64,000 bases of DNA from a virus. The notes beneath the pieces are model-generated. The model worked only from the letters and a program-made list of their open reading frames with translations, ran no database searches and was not told the DNA's origin. Shown in pieces: positions 42,994-51,471 of this stretch. The position numbers and the translations under genes were made by a program. Numbering within the stretch: position 1 is the stretch's first letter; each line of letters starts with the position of its first letter. Location: positions 1-64,000 of the IMG/VR virus record IMGVR_UViG_3300023176_007781, one strand, 5' to 3'.

Positions 42994-43201
42994 CTTTACC
43001 TCCCAAGCTGAATATTCTACTTACAGCCAAATCACTTATCCAAAATAATGGCATACCAGGTACGTATATTAAATATGTTACGTAATTCCAATTTGTATCT
43101 GCACTAATAGTTTTTGTCCTCTGGTCAAGCACTAAACCAATTTTTCTATCTATGTTTTGATTTTTCCACGTGCCACGTAATAATATTATATCCCCAACCA
43201 T
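42983..43201 (-). CDS. small GDI-type barrel protein
   Basis: A 72-residue protein from the ATG at 43201; a TTG at 43225 would add 8 residues, and no clear ribosome site is seen, so the start is uncertain. It opens VGDIILLRGTW and has KIGLVLDQRTK, the same strand pattern as the GDLV group. Its end overlaps the 42993 gene by 11 nt. Confidence 0.5.
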   Translation of the reverse strand: MVGDIILLRGTWKNQNIDRKIGLVLDQRTKTISADTNWNYVTYLIYVPGMPLFWISDLAVSRIFSLGGKDVS

Positions 43202-43228
43202 GTTAATAAATATTAACACAGTCAAACA

Positions 43229-43429
43229 TTAATTTAATATTTCAAAAAAACTTCTTGACATAGTTGTGACAGTGTTTTGTATATATACGTAATATACTAT
43301 GTCATAATTTAAAAAATAATCCTTTCTACGACTTATTACAATACCTACACTCCCAGCTGGGATTTTATCTGTTGCTTTGCACGACAAATCTCTATTTGTT
43401 ACAAATAAATCACCTGGTTTTACCATCAT
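43229..43429 (-). CDS. small GDL-type barrel protein
   Basis: A 66-residue protein with KPGDLFVTNRDL and a later VGIVISRRKDY, the typical G-D-L...G-I-V-I layout of a small SH3/KOW-like barrel. Ribosome site CGGAG. It is in a run of four such genes between 42983 and 43808. No enzyme motif. Confidence 0.6.
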   Translation of the reverse strand: MMVKPGDLFVTNRDLSCKATDKIPAGSVGIVISRRKDYFLNYDIVYYVYIQNTVTTMSRSFFEILN

Positions 43430-43635
43430 TTTACTCCGTACGTAAGCATTGATATTCTAGTTATATCACAATAATAGAATTGCCTAGTTTTACCCAACTG
43501 GGGGAAAAATATTTCGTATTTTCCGTACGGCATTATTTCAGTTATTAGGCCATAGCCGTGTAACTTGTGAGCTGTAAAATCTTTTTTGCCGTCAGGGGTT
43601 ATTTTAACTAAATCACCAATATAAAAATTATGCAT
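43426..43635 (-). CDS. small GDLV barrel protein
   Basis: A 69-residue protein: FYIGDLVKITPDGKKDF, then GYGLITEIMPYGKYEIFFPQ. SH3/KOW-like strand order. Start 3 nt after the next upstream gene's stop, and its stop overlaps the next start (TAAATG). Function unknown. Confidence 0.6.
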   Translation of the reverse strand: MHNFYIGDLVKITPDGKKDFTAHKLHGYGLITEIMPYGKYEIFFPQLGKTRQFYYCDITRISMLTYGVK

Positions 43636-43637
43636 AT

Positions 43638-43808
43638 TTAATCCGGCAGTTTGTACATGAGTTGTAGGTTAAGATAAAATTCTATTGATATATCATGATC
43701 ATAATAAACGTAGTAACCATATTTATAATGCTTCAAAGGTGGTCGACCAACTACTATTCCTATTCTGTCTTTAGGTAATATTCTAACTAAATCTCCGCTT
43801 TCAAACAT
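43638..43808 (-). CDS. small GDLV barrel protein, 56 aa
   Basis: A 56-residue frame from ATG 43808 to TAA 43638: FESGDLVRILPKDRIGIVVG, then a Tyr-rich HYKYGYYVYYDHD. It matches its two downstream neighbours in the opening and spacing. It starts 15 bp from the tmRNA 3' end. There is a weak ribosome site (AAGGATTAAT). Likely real by family resemblance. Confidence 0.65.
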   Translation of the reverse strand: MFESGDLVRILPKDRIGIVVGRPPLKHYKYGYYVYYDHDISIEFYLNLQLMYKLPD

Positions 43809-43822
43809 ATTAATCCTTAAAA

Positions 43823-44170
43823 TGGTGGACCCGGCGAGAGTCGAACTCGCGTCCGCAATAGTCTTAGTTTAAGTCATTCACAACTATAGTTAATTATATC
43901 GTCAACTAACAAACTATCCACAACATTTTAAATCTTTTATGTGGCCTCCAGATTTAGACTTATTTTATTCTTCTGTCGTTGCTAAAGTCATCACGCAATA
44001 TATCCGTTATTGGACTGATGGTAAACGGAAACCACCCGATTAGGCTGCGATTGCTGCTGCTTCGAAATGCTTATTATTATTTGCAATTATTGTTTTTGAA
44101 CTGTTAAGGCCGAATCTCACCTAGTTGCACTCTCCCCTTGATTCTACCCCGTCGATACCATTACGGGCCC
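43823..44170 (-). ncRNA. ssrA: tmRNA
   Basis: A one-piece tmRNA of 348 nt on minus. The 5' end GGGCCCG can pair with CGGGTCC at the 3' end (7 bp, one G-U), giving a tRNA acceptor with encoded discriminator A and CCA. The T arm is GAGTTCGACTC, typical of tmRNA. The tag frame resumes at GCA (44082-44084) and reads ANNNKHFEAAAIAA followed by TAA (44040-44042). tmRNA frees stalled ribosomes with SmpB and tags products for proteolysis; no smpB gene is in this window. Phage tmRNAs are known but uncommon. The tag end AIAA differs from the usual ALAA. Confidence 0.93.
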
Positions 44171-44213
44171 ATTATTTTAAAGAACATTATATACTTATAT
44201 ATATACTTATATA
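44171..44213 (-). promoter_or_regulatory. A+T repeat upstream of tmRNA
   Basis: On minus, TATATAAGTATA repeats twice in tandem and is followed by TATAATG and then the tmRNA 5' end about 20 bp later. A TATAAT -10-like hexamer is present. It is the likely tmRNA promoter. Confidence 0.5.
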
Positions 44214-44810
44214 TTACTCCATGTCACGATAATGTATAAAATAATTATACAGCTGTAACATTAATGCAAAAATCATTAAAAAAATAAACAAAGCTATTGA
44301 CTGATTTTCATTAAGAAAATAAAAAATAACAATAACAATTAAGTTGCCACCAATTCCAGCCACGCCATCTCTAAATGTGGCACAATATTTATATTGCTCG
44401 AACACTTCTTTTTTGTACTTGTCAACAACATATACGTCCCAACCTATATGCAATACAATCGAGTTAACACAAAAGAAGATAGACAAAAATGATTCTGTCC
44501 ATAAAAAAAAGAGCTGATCATAAAAATATAACAACGTTGCAAAAACATAAGTAAAGTTTAAACAAATAATAGTACTATATGATTTCTTAACATGGGTGCC
44601 CTTAAAGTAAGGTGATATTAAACCACCTAACCTCACCATAATTAAATAAATAGAGATATAAGTAGTTGTCCACAACATACCCTGTAGTTTCATTATTATT
44701 GGTGATATCAATGCCCATGTACACTGTATATATAACCCAATCATCAGCTGATCTTTTAAAAATCTATCAAAACTTTTAAAATCATTATATAATTCTTTTA
44801 TCTTACTCAT
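44214..44810 (-). CDS. multi-pass membrane protein
   Basis: A 198-residue protein with about five or six hydrophobic helices (for example VRLGGLISPYF, STIICLNFTYVFATLLYF, NLIVIVIFYFL, ALFIFLMIFALMLQLY). No transporter signature recognised. It is alone between the tmRNA promoter and a terminator-flanked ART-like gene. Possibly a superinfection or membrane-modifying protein (speculative). Confidence 0.55.
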   Translation of the reverse strand: MSKIKELYNDFKSFDRFLKDQLMIGLYIQCTWALISPIIMKLQGMLWTTTYISIYLIMVRLGGLISPYFKGTHVKKSYSTIICLNFTYVFATLLYFYDQLFFLWTESFLSIFFCVNSIVLHIGWDVYVVDKYKKEVFEQYKYCATFRDGVAGIGGNLIVIVIFYFLNENQSIALFIFLMIFALMLQLYNYFIHYRDME

Positions 44811-44854
44811 AGTAACAAACTATACTATATAACAACAGCTTTTATAAAAAACAG

Positions 44855-44886
44855 GCCGGGTCGCGTAAATAAAGTTACCACCCGGC
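44855..44886 (-). terminator. intrinsic terminator (minus)
   Basis: GCCGGGT (44855-44861 on plus) pairs with ACCCGGC (44880-44886), and the minus strand continues CTGTTTTTT. It ends the transcript of the ART-like gene upstream (44975-45997). Confidence 0.82.
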
Positions 44887-44974
44887 GTCTAACTCATACC
44901 TAAAATAAGTCAGCTGTTTTATTATTTGTTTTTTGTAATGATACAATATATATATATCACGTAAAACAGTTTTT

Positions 44975-45997
44975 CTATCTTTTAAAGTTGAACTGCAGCT
45001 TCGGCGGAGATGACTCAGCTTTTATTTTGCCCATAACATCTACATAAATAGTTTCTTTATAATATTTTGCAGGAATATGTGTTGGCGTATAAACATAATA
45101 AACATGCCAACCTAAAGGAGCACTGCGAGAATCATATACTTCCATCTTTGCATTTTTGCTAAATTCAGTATCAATATAAAAATTCATTCCAAAATTATCT
45201 GCATCAATCTTAGCCGGATCAAAAACAATAAAACATTTATGCTGATTAGCCTTTTTGCCAGAAGCACTCAATCCCGACATTTGACTGATAAAATATGCAA
45301 ATTCCTGCAACTTCTGAGGATCATTATAATCTTTCTTGTCAATAAGCATTAAATATAATCTGCCTTTACCAAAATCATGACCATATCTTGCTTTTCCACC
45401 AGTAGGCTTAAGACCTTTTGATTTAATAGAGGCTTCATTAGCTTCAGCAGTATAATGAACAATTAATTTATCTTGAATGCCCTCAATGCCGGCAAAGTAA
45501 CTAGGATTTTTTTTGTGTGGTAATGGTTGCAACAACATAGTAAACTTCATTATCAAATGACTTGGTTCTAACCTAGTCTGACCAGTGTTAACAACATGCC
45601 ACCCTCTAGCATTACACCACTTTCTAAAATCATTAACAAATGAATCATAAACTTTACTAAATTCTTTATATCCTTCATCTTCAAAATACCTAATTGTATT
45701 CCTAGTGTAACCAGGCGGAAGTGGAGACAATAGCATTGAATCCTCAATTGCCCCAATAATCATTGGTTCTATAATAAATTCTAGCTTGATAACACCAGTA
45801 TAGTTAATATGAGTGTCACCACGGTACTTCATCTTAAAAGTTTCAGTTTTTTTATCATACTCATTATAATATGAGAATTGCAAACCGGTTGTGACTAAAA
45901 TATCTTTAAAATATTCCCTAATCCTGTTAATCATGTCCTGATGATTGACACTAGTTATATTCTCTGTTATAACATTTCTGATAAATTCTCTAATCAT
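44975..45997 (-). CDS. leader protein with H-type ADP-ribosyltransferase-like domain
   Basis: A 340-residue protein. Leader: IREFIRNVITE-N. The C-terminal half has LIVHYTAEANEASIKSKGLK (His181), GRLYLMLID (Tyr215) and a later FIVFDPAKIDADNFGMNFY then HIPAKYY. This H...Y pattern, with an A-x-x-I-x-x-x-G-L-K-P helix after the His, recalls RNA 2'-phosphotransferase and other members of the ADP-ribosyltransferase superfamily. The third catalytic residue is not clear. If the leader is a capsid signal, this is an injected effector like T4 Alt. The activity call is tentative. Confidence 0.55.
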   Translation of the reverse strand: MIREFIRNVITENITSVNHQDMINRIREYFKDILVTTGLQFSYYNEYDKKTETFKMKYRGDTHINYTGVIKLEFIIEPMIIGAIEDSMLLSPLPPGYTRNTIRYFEDEGYKEFSKVYDSFVNDFRKWCNARGWHVVNTGQTRLEPSHLIMKFTMLLQPLPHKKNPSYFAGIEGIQDKLIVHYTAEANEASIKSKGLKPTGGKARYGHDFGKGRLYLMLIDKKDYNDPQKLQEFAYFISQMSGLSASGKKANQHKCFIVFDPAKIDADNFGMNFYIDTEFSKNAKMEVYDSRSAPLGWHVYYVYTPTHIPAKYYKETIYVDVMGKIKAESSPPKLQFNFKR

Positions 45998-46028
45998 ACA
46001 ATAACTCCGATAAAATATAATTATCTAG

Positions 46029-46886
46029 TTATTTATAAAATCCCCAGTGCATCGTTAAATCATATATATTCATGTCAAATTTAAGTAACACAATGTGTTC
46101 CTCATTACCATGTATATCAGTATTAGATCTCCCAATTATTTTATATTGTTCGAAACCTAAATTAGCTAACAAATCCCTGTGCTTTCTGTAAAAATCTTTA
46201 TCATTAGGAGCTGAAACACCGAAAATAAGTGAATACTTGTGACCACGATTAGGAACAAATACGTCTAACTCTGACAATTCAGATATATTGTATAATATGG
46301 TTGCTGTTTCATCTACTATTTGATATCCCCAATCTTTAACTCCAAATCTTTCACTACAGTTTAAAAGTATAGATAAAAATCCTCTTTTTTCTTCGCCGCC
46401 ACGAAAAAAACCATCTTTGTCAATCAAACTAATTCTAACAGCAGAAATTACCTCATAATTTGAATCATCATCCTCTTTCCCAACAATATACAAATTATTA
46501 TGCAACCAAACATATCTATCACGATTACCGGGTATCTTTAACCCATATGACAATGCATTACATATATCTTCATTATCAATATTTCTAACAAACATCTGAT
46601 GCTTTGCATGTGTCTCATATTCTATATTGTTTACTGCCCGGCCACCACGCTTAGGGCCTTTCATTACATTAAGTATCATATTTGTGTCATTACTAGCAAC
46701 CTTTACCAATACATTGTTCAAGTAATAACCAAGCTTTCCATTTTCCTTCCTGTCCGCAACACGATACAATTTAAACTTCTTACCCCAGCTTAAAACATCC
46801 AACACATTCTGCTGTACAGCTTCACTCTCTAAACTAGGACCATTATAATTATCTAAATTGTATCCAGCATCCGTTAACTTACACAT
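46029..46886 (-). CDS. hypothetical protein
   Basis: A 285-residue mixed alpha/beta protein with KLGYYLNNVLVKVASNDTN, WLHNNLYIVGKEDDDSN, AVRISLIDKDGFFRGGEEK and YSLIFGVSAPNDKDFYRK. No leader, no signal peptide, no catalytic motif I recognise. Good ribosome site (GGAGG). It is between the ART-like gene and the leader island. Confidence 0.55.
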   Translation of the reverse strand: MCKLTDAGYNLDNYNGPSLESEAVQQNVLDVLSWGKKFKLYRVADRKENGKLGYYLNNVLVKVASNDTNMILNVMKGPKRGGRAVNNIEYETHAKHQMFVRNIDNEDICNALSYGLKIPGNRDRYVWLHNNLYIVGKEDDDSNYEVISAVRISLIDKDGFFRGGEEKRGFLSILLNCSERFGVKDWGYQIVDETATILYNISELSELDVFVPNRGHKYSLIFGVSAPNDKDFYRKHRDLLANLGFEQYKIIGRSNTDIHGNEEHIVLLKFDMNIYDLTMHWGFYK

Positions 46887-46956
46887 AAAAAACCTCCTTA
46901 AATATAGTGTATTAATACTATACCCAAAGAGGTCACATTTTATAAAAATATTCTAA

Positions 46957-47901
46957 TTAGCTTTTTCCATATTTTTCAACGCGGTTAAAAATGTCAAAAT
47001 TCAACCGAAAGTCATGAGCATATCGATCGCCACCCTTGCCGTCTTCGCCTAGCAGAGGTCTAATCTTATTTTTCTTTTGATCACCATGCTCGTAGTAATT
47101 CAAAAAATTCAATATGCCTTCTACACATTCTTTTATTGCTTCATCGCTAAAGTTTAAAATTGGTCCATCATCCCTTTTGTTTTCAGGCACGAAATATATA
47201 GGGTTTGAACCTCTATCTTCTGTTTCAGGACGGCTAGTGCCGAAGAATAACTTTTGTACTTCTCCGGTCTTGTCGGATAAATATTTTTTTCCATATTTTT
47301 TACCAACAGCATCAACACCGGCCGGTATACCAACATGTTGACGTGCTTTGGAGGGTTTATCGAAGCCTAAAGCTATATCACGCGGAGAAAATGTAGCACT
47401 AATTTCTTGATCCTTATGTGCAGCATTTTTTTCCTTTTCTTTGTGGATAACATAATCATGTTTAGGTATTGACCCACCAAGCTTGTCTTCCAATAAAACT
47501 AATTTTCGTTTGGTCAATTTAATTACTGGTACTTTGCCGCTAACTTCCAGGAGTGCTGAAATACTAACATTTGCATATTTTTTCTGTGTTTCAGTACTAT
47601 ATTCACCGACTGAAGTTTTGGCTAATATTGGTAAATCTCTTATGTCAATGTTTAATTCGAGCCTTGGGTGTGCTGCATTTCGATCTGCTTGTAAATCATA
47701 ATACCTCAGATCAACCTTCACTGGCGTTTGCATAGTAAGAAAATTATAAATGTTAGATGCACCTCGCCCTAATGAACCCATAAACTCACCAGTGTGTATT
47801 TTCACCCGGTCCATAAATGTCTCTTGCAACAAGTCTCTTACACGCTTCCTAGCATATTCCTCAGCAATAATCTTTTTCAAAGTTGTCTTTTTAATTTTCA
47901 T
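46957..47901 (-). CDS. leader-island protein A1
   Basis: A 314-residue protein. Leader KIKKTTLKKIIAEEYARKRV then RDLLQE-T. The first 25 residues are nearly identical to those of the next gene (47923-48606), and their bodies share a weak pattern (a beta-rich middle, ALL...E, and a final R-x-L-L-G-x-D). No known domain. It is the first of the contiguous leader genes on the left side, all on minus. Confidence 0.6.
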   Translation of the reverse strand: MKIKKTTLKKIIAEEYARKRVRDLLQETFMDRVKIHTGEFMGSLGRGASNIYNFLTMQTPVKVDLRYYDLQADRNAAHPRLELNIDIRDLPILAKTSVGEYSTETQKKYANVSISALLEVSGKVPVIKLTKRKLVLLEDKLGGSIPKHDYVIHKEKEKNAAHKDQEISATFSPRDIALGFDKPSKARQHVGIPAGVDAVGKKYGKKYLSDKTGEVQKLFFGTSRPETEDRGSNPIYFVPENKRDDGPILNFSDEAIKECVEGILNFLNYYEHGDQKKNKIRPLLGEDGKGGDRYAHDFRLNFDIFNRVEKYGKS

Positions 47902-47922
47902 AATACTACCCCATATTTTAAT

Positions 47923-48606
47923 TTATGATAAATCGCCAGTTATATTCCAAGACCAAGTAGGGGTGTCATCACCTAGTAGTCTTCGGTTCTTACCACCATA
48001 AAAATAATATAATTTTTTTAATATTTGATCAGTTATTGATTTTACTGATTCTTTGGTTACAGGCCTGTCCCCATAAACACGTTTGTTCCTGCCATCTTCA
48101 TTTGGCACCATTTCACTGTAGAAAAAAGCTGGGCTTTGAAATTGGATGTCCTCACTTTTTTTGAGACCTTTTGTACCAAACGGACCTCCAAATCCATATT
48201 CACCCGTTCTTCTTGCAAAGTTCACCTGTGCATCAGGTCCCTTGAGACCCATTACAATAGGAACATCTCCGACATGTGTTACACGTGTGTCTCCATTTTT
48301 TAGCTGTTTTAAATTTAACTCTGCTCTGTACAAGAAGTGAGGAAAACTTGAGCTGTGACGTGCAGAAATTCCGGAATTTTTTATTGTAAACTCAATTTTA
48401 AGATTATAATCTTTTCCACGTGTATTTTCTTTAACTTCTACTTTTATTGCATCACGCATTCTTAACCAGTTATAAGCACCTTTCGCCATATTCAACACCG
48501 GTGATTGATCAAAATCAAACATTCCCTCTTGCAACATGTCTCTTACACGCTTTCTCGCATATTCCTCAGCAATAATCTTTTTTAAAGCTGTCTTTTTAAT
48601 TTTCAT
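47923..48606 (-). CDS. leader-island protein A2
   Basis: A 227-residue paralogue of the previous gene. Leader KIKKTALKKIIAEEYARKRV then RDMLQE-G, a perfect L-x-E-G cleavage consensus. The body has beta-rich segments (KVEVKENTRGKDYNLKIEFT), GLKGPDAQVNFA and a C-terminal RRLLGDDTPTWSWN. Unrecognised. Confidence 0.6.
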   Translation of the reverse strand: MKIKKTALKKIIAEEYARKRVRDMLQEGMFDFDQSPVLNMAKGAYNWLRMRDAIKVEVKENTRGKDYNLKIEFTIKNSGISARHSSSFPHFLYRAELNLKQLKNGDTRVTHVGDVPIVMGLKGPDAQVNFARRTGEYGFGGPFGTKGLKKSEDIQFQSPAFFYSEMVPNEDGRNKRVYGDRPVTKESVKSITDQILKKLYYFYGGKNRRLLGDDTPTWSWNITGDLS

Positions 48607-48619
48607 GATATTACCCCCC

Positions 48620-49516
48620 CTATTGATATTTTTTATTTTTATTTTTGCTTAAGTCATAATAATCTTCAGCTTTTTTCTGCACTGCTTCCCTATCCGGATT
48701 GCCCTTTTCCCCATACATGAAATGACCAAAAGTTTCCAAATCTGACATGTCTGGAGCAGTACCAGTTCTTAAATCTATTTTACTACCAGGATTTAATTTG
48801 GATATATCTTTATTCACCAACTGTTGATGAAAATCTCGTCTTACATTCTCCGCATCACCAAAAGTTTGCGGCATGTTAAATATATTCTCATCAGCTTCAC
48901 GCCAACCCTTAGAATAATTACGACGACTTTCAAAATCCCAACTGTCACCTTCAAAATCAAACATGTACTTGAAATAACCATTATCGCCAGATACCTTCCG
49001 GAAATTATGTACAGGTCCCTTCAATGCTTTAGTCCCTAACCATGATGGTATATATTTATCCCATATCTGCATTGGGCTTTGTCTGTCTACCCTGCTTCCC
49101 CACCATCTGCCATCTAGATTTAAACCCAAAGTTTCATAATCATCACCAGACAACCTAGTTTTTCTAGGGTCACCATAATACCACAACAACAAATCTTCCA
49201 AACTATCAGGCACTTCTGACGTCAGAAAACTTTGCGTAGAAGACAAGTCAGACAATAACTCAACAGCCTTATCATAATCTCGTTTAGGCATTCTAGGATA
49301 GTATCTTGTAAGATTTTTGAGGTGCTCCAACGCCTGATCATACCTTAATTCCTTGTCAGATATCATACGCTTTATTTCCGCCACAATATCTTCAACAGGT
49401 ACCTTCTCAGCAGCCATGCCCTGAAGTTTGTAGTATTCCTTCGTAGATTCATTAAGTCTAGACTTTCGACTCAGCTCCTCACGAATAATACGCTTTAACG
49501 CACCCTTTTTTATCAT
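48620..49516 (-). CDS. leader-island protein
   Basis: A 298-residue protein. Leader IKKGALKRIIREELSRKSRLNE-S, with L-N-E-S at the cleavage-like site. Body: helical part (residues 30-110) and a Trp/Tyr/Asp-rich part (DGRWWGSRVDRQSPMQIWDK, MFDFEGDSWDFESRRNY). No match known to me. Ends 13 bp before the next gene. Confidence 0.6.
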   Translation of the reverse strand: MIKKGALKRIIREELSRKSRLNESTKEYYKLQGMAAEKVPVEDIVAEIKRMISDKELRYDQALEHLKNLTRYYPRMPKRDYDKAVELLSDLSSTQSFLTSEVPDSLEDLLLWYYGDPRKTRLSGDDYETLGLNLDGRWWGSRVDRQSPMQIWDKYIPSWLGTKALKGPVHNFRKVSGDNGYFKYMFDFEGDSWDFESRRNYSKGWREADENIFNMPQTFGDAENVRRDFHQQLVNKDISKLNPGSKIDLRTGTAPDMSDLETFGHFMYGEKGNPDREAVQKKAEDYYDLSKNKNKKYQ

Positions 49517-49555
49517 TTAATTACCTTTTATTTAATTTTAGTATTAAATGTAATA

Positions 49556-50173
49556 TTATTTAAGCATGAGCCTAATTTTTCTTCTTATATTTTCTTCTAA
49601 ATTATCTTCACTTGGATCATAAAGATTATCTTCTTTTTCGTCATAAAAGGTGTTAGGCAAGCTAGCTCTATGTTTTGCATAAGCTTCTGTATCACCGCCA
49701 GGGCCACTAACACTCAATTGACCACTTCTGTGTAATTTCATTAAATCAGATGAGCTTACATCAATACCAAGTTCCCTAGACAAATGACCAGCCCAGACAT
49801 TACAGAAATTTTCCACAACATCACCGCCTCTTCTTCTTACCGAACCCATATCCAATGATATTCTAGAACGATTGCCATATTTTTCTCGTTTCTCTCTGCT
49901 TGTTTTACCTCTTAAACTTGTTTCATGTTTCATATTTTCCGCTGCTATGTTATGCGCCTGATGTCCAATAGATCTTTCTTGAGATCCCATATGCGAGCCA
50001 TCTTTAAATACGGCAAAAAATGTTGATGATAGCTCTCCATCAGGGCCTTTAGCTATATCTACATTTAACTGTTGTAGTTTTTTACCCGCACTCTCATTGA
50101 GCATACGTCTGAATTTTAGTCTTGTGTATTCTTCACGTATAATTTGTCTTAGTTGTTTTTTTGATATTTTCAT
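49556..50173 (-). CDS. leader-island protein
   Basis: A 205-residue protein. Leader KISKKQLRQIIREEYTRLKF then RRMLNE-S, the best example of the consensus. The body contains FAVFKDGSHMGSQERSIGH, Arg-rich segments and a C-terminal NIRRKIRLMLK that again resembles a basic leader helix. No catalytic motif found. Confidence 0.6.
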   Translation of the reverse strand: MKISKKQLRQIIREEYTRLKFRRMLNESAGKKLQQLNVDIAKGPDGELSSTFFAVFKDGSHMGSQERSIGHQAHNIAAENMKHETSLRGKTSREKREKYGNRSRISLDMGSVRRRGGDVVENFCNVWAGHLSRELGIDVSSSDLMKLHRSGQLSVSGPGGDTEAYAKHRASLPNTFYDEKEDNLYDPSEDNLEENIRRKIRLMLK

Positions 50174-50184
50174 GGTTGTCCCCC

Positions 50185-50424
50185 TTAATATGAGCTAATA
50201 GCTTCTTCAATTGTTTCTATATTTGCATGTGGAAATTTTGATTGTATATATTCTATTAAACTTTCTTTGGTCATGACATCTAATAAATGATCTATTTCAT
50301 CCATAGCTAATCTAATTGAATCTACTAAATCTTCATTAATCTCTTCATTAAGTATCCTGCGATTTTGCAAACGCACATACTCTTTTCTGATAATTTGCTT
50401 TAATTGCTTTTTTGATATCTTCAT
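50185..50424 (-). CDS. leader-island small protein
   Basis: A 79-residue protein. Leader KISKKQLKQIIRKEYVRLQN then RRILNE-E. After cleavage about 50 acidic helical residues remain (DSIRLAMDEIDHLLDVMTKE). Unrecognised. The upstream 100 bp are A+T rich and hold a hairpin. Confidence 0.6.
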   Translation of the reverse strand: MKISKKQLKQIIRKEYVRLQNRRILNEEINEDLVDSIRLAMDEIDHLLDVMTKESLIEYIQSKFPHANIETIEEAISSY

Positions 50425-50523
50425 TTGCTTCCTTAAAATCTATACCAATAAATATAAACAACAAAATAAAAAACACGAAAAACTTTTGGCGCGCGATACA
50501 CCCATAGATCACCACGTACAACA

Positions 50524-50546
50524 ATGTCTAGGCTCCCCCTAGACAT
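50524..50546 (-). terminator. hairpin between leader genes
   Basis: A perfect 9-bp stem (50524-50532 with 50538-50546), 5-nt loop, 1 bp downstream of the 50548 stop on minus. No T run follows (ATTGTTG), so it may be a weak terminator or an RNA stabiliser. Confidence 0.5.
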
Positions 50547-50547
50547 C

Positions 50548-50943
50548 TTATGCAACAGATCTCCGCGGCAAATTATCAATCACAACCTGCTTCAATTCCT
50601 GCCTAAACTGCGGATCATTTTTATTTTCCAACAACCAAGCTGTTACCTTTGCAGCTGCACCAGGCAAACCAAAAAACCCAGGCATCGTTGGTGGTATTAC
50701 AGTTTTCACACCAGAATTATACAATGTCTGATACTGTTGCCAGTTTATAACACGGCACCTTTTATAAACATACTCACGAGCCTCAGTAGCATATTTTCCT
50801 TTTACTAAACCAAATACCGCGCCTTTTAAATTACCAGTCTGCGCCTTGTCAGCCAAACCATTAAGGTAATCTTCTAACCCCGGGTCAATAGACTCACGAA
50901 GAATCATTTCATATATTAATTTTCTTATGTACCTTCTTAACAT
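50548..50943 (-). CDS. leader-island protein
   Basis: A 131-residue protein. Leader LRRYIRKLIYEMILRE-S, the Y-I-x-K variant with L-R-E-S. The body has GNLKGAVFGLVKGKYATEAR, CRVINWQQYQTLYNSG and a helical end with PRRSVA. No domain recognised. 6 bp from the next gene. Confidence 0.55.
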   Translation of the reverse strand: MLRRYIRKLIYEMILRESIDPGLEDYLNGLADKAQTGNLKGAVFGLVKGKYATEAREYVYKRCRVINWQQYQTLYNSGVKTVIPPTMPGFFGLPGAAAKVTAWLLENKNDPQFRQELKQVVIDNLPRRSVA

Positions 50944-50949
50944 GTAATA

Positions 50950-51471
50950 TTACTCCGGGAGAAATAATTCTAATAATTTAATTACTTGGTCTTCTCGACC
51001 ATATCTAGCTATTAAATCGGGCCAAGTTTCAGATTCATCTGTACTCCCGGGAGGCCGGCCCATTTGAGTTAAATAATTGATATCGACATGTTCTTCTAGA
51101 ATATTGTTCCTAATCCAGTCGCAGTAACCAGCACATCTTCTCAACATTTCTATTAATGCATCAATTTGTTTGTGTCTGATATTATCATCAATGTCCCACC
51201 AATTATATGCCTCTATTTCTAGAAATTTAGCATTTCTAATTACAACCCAGTTTTGTGGTCTTTCGTAACTATATTCATCACCATATAATTCATGCAAATA
51301 TGAATCATGATCGATTACATGACTTTTATCCGGATTAGCCATTCGATATTCTTCTATATCATGCAAATTGCCTTGATCATCGATGAAACCAAATGATATA
51401 TAATTACAGGCTGTGTTAGAAGTTTCTAACAGTATGTTTCTAATATATTTTCTTAGTGCGAAGCCTAGCAT
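50950..51471 (-). CDS. leader-island protein
   Basis: A 173-residue acidic protein. Leader GFALRKYIRNILLE-T. The body has NWVVIRNAKFLEIEAYNWWD followed by HKQIDALIEMLRRC, a sequence type I have met in marine phages without a known function. Its start overlaps the end of the next upstream gene by 32 nt. Confidence 0.55.
   Translation of the reverse strand: MLGFALRKYIRNILLETSNTACNYISFGFIDDQGNLHDIEEYRMANPDKSHVIDHDSYLHELYGDEYSYERPQNWVVIRNAKFLEIEAYNWWDIDDNIRHKQIDALIEMLRRCAGYCDWIRNNILEEHVDINYLTQMGRPPGSTDESETWPDLIARYGREDQVIKLLELFLPE

Noticed and set aside
43638-44213. tRNA genes near the tmRNA
   Set aside because: Only one tRNA-like end (acceptor plus T-arm of tmRNA) is present; no separate cloverleaf was found here or elsewhere in the window.
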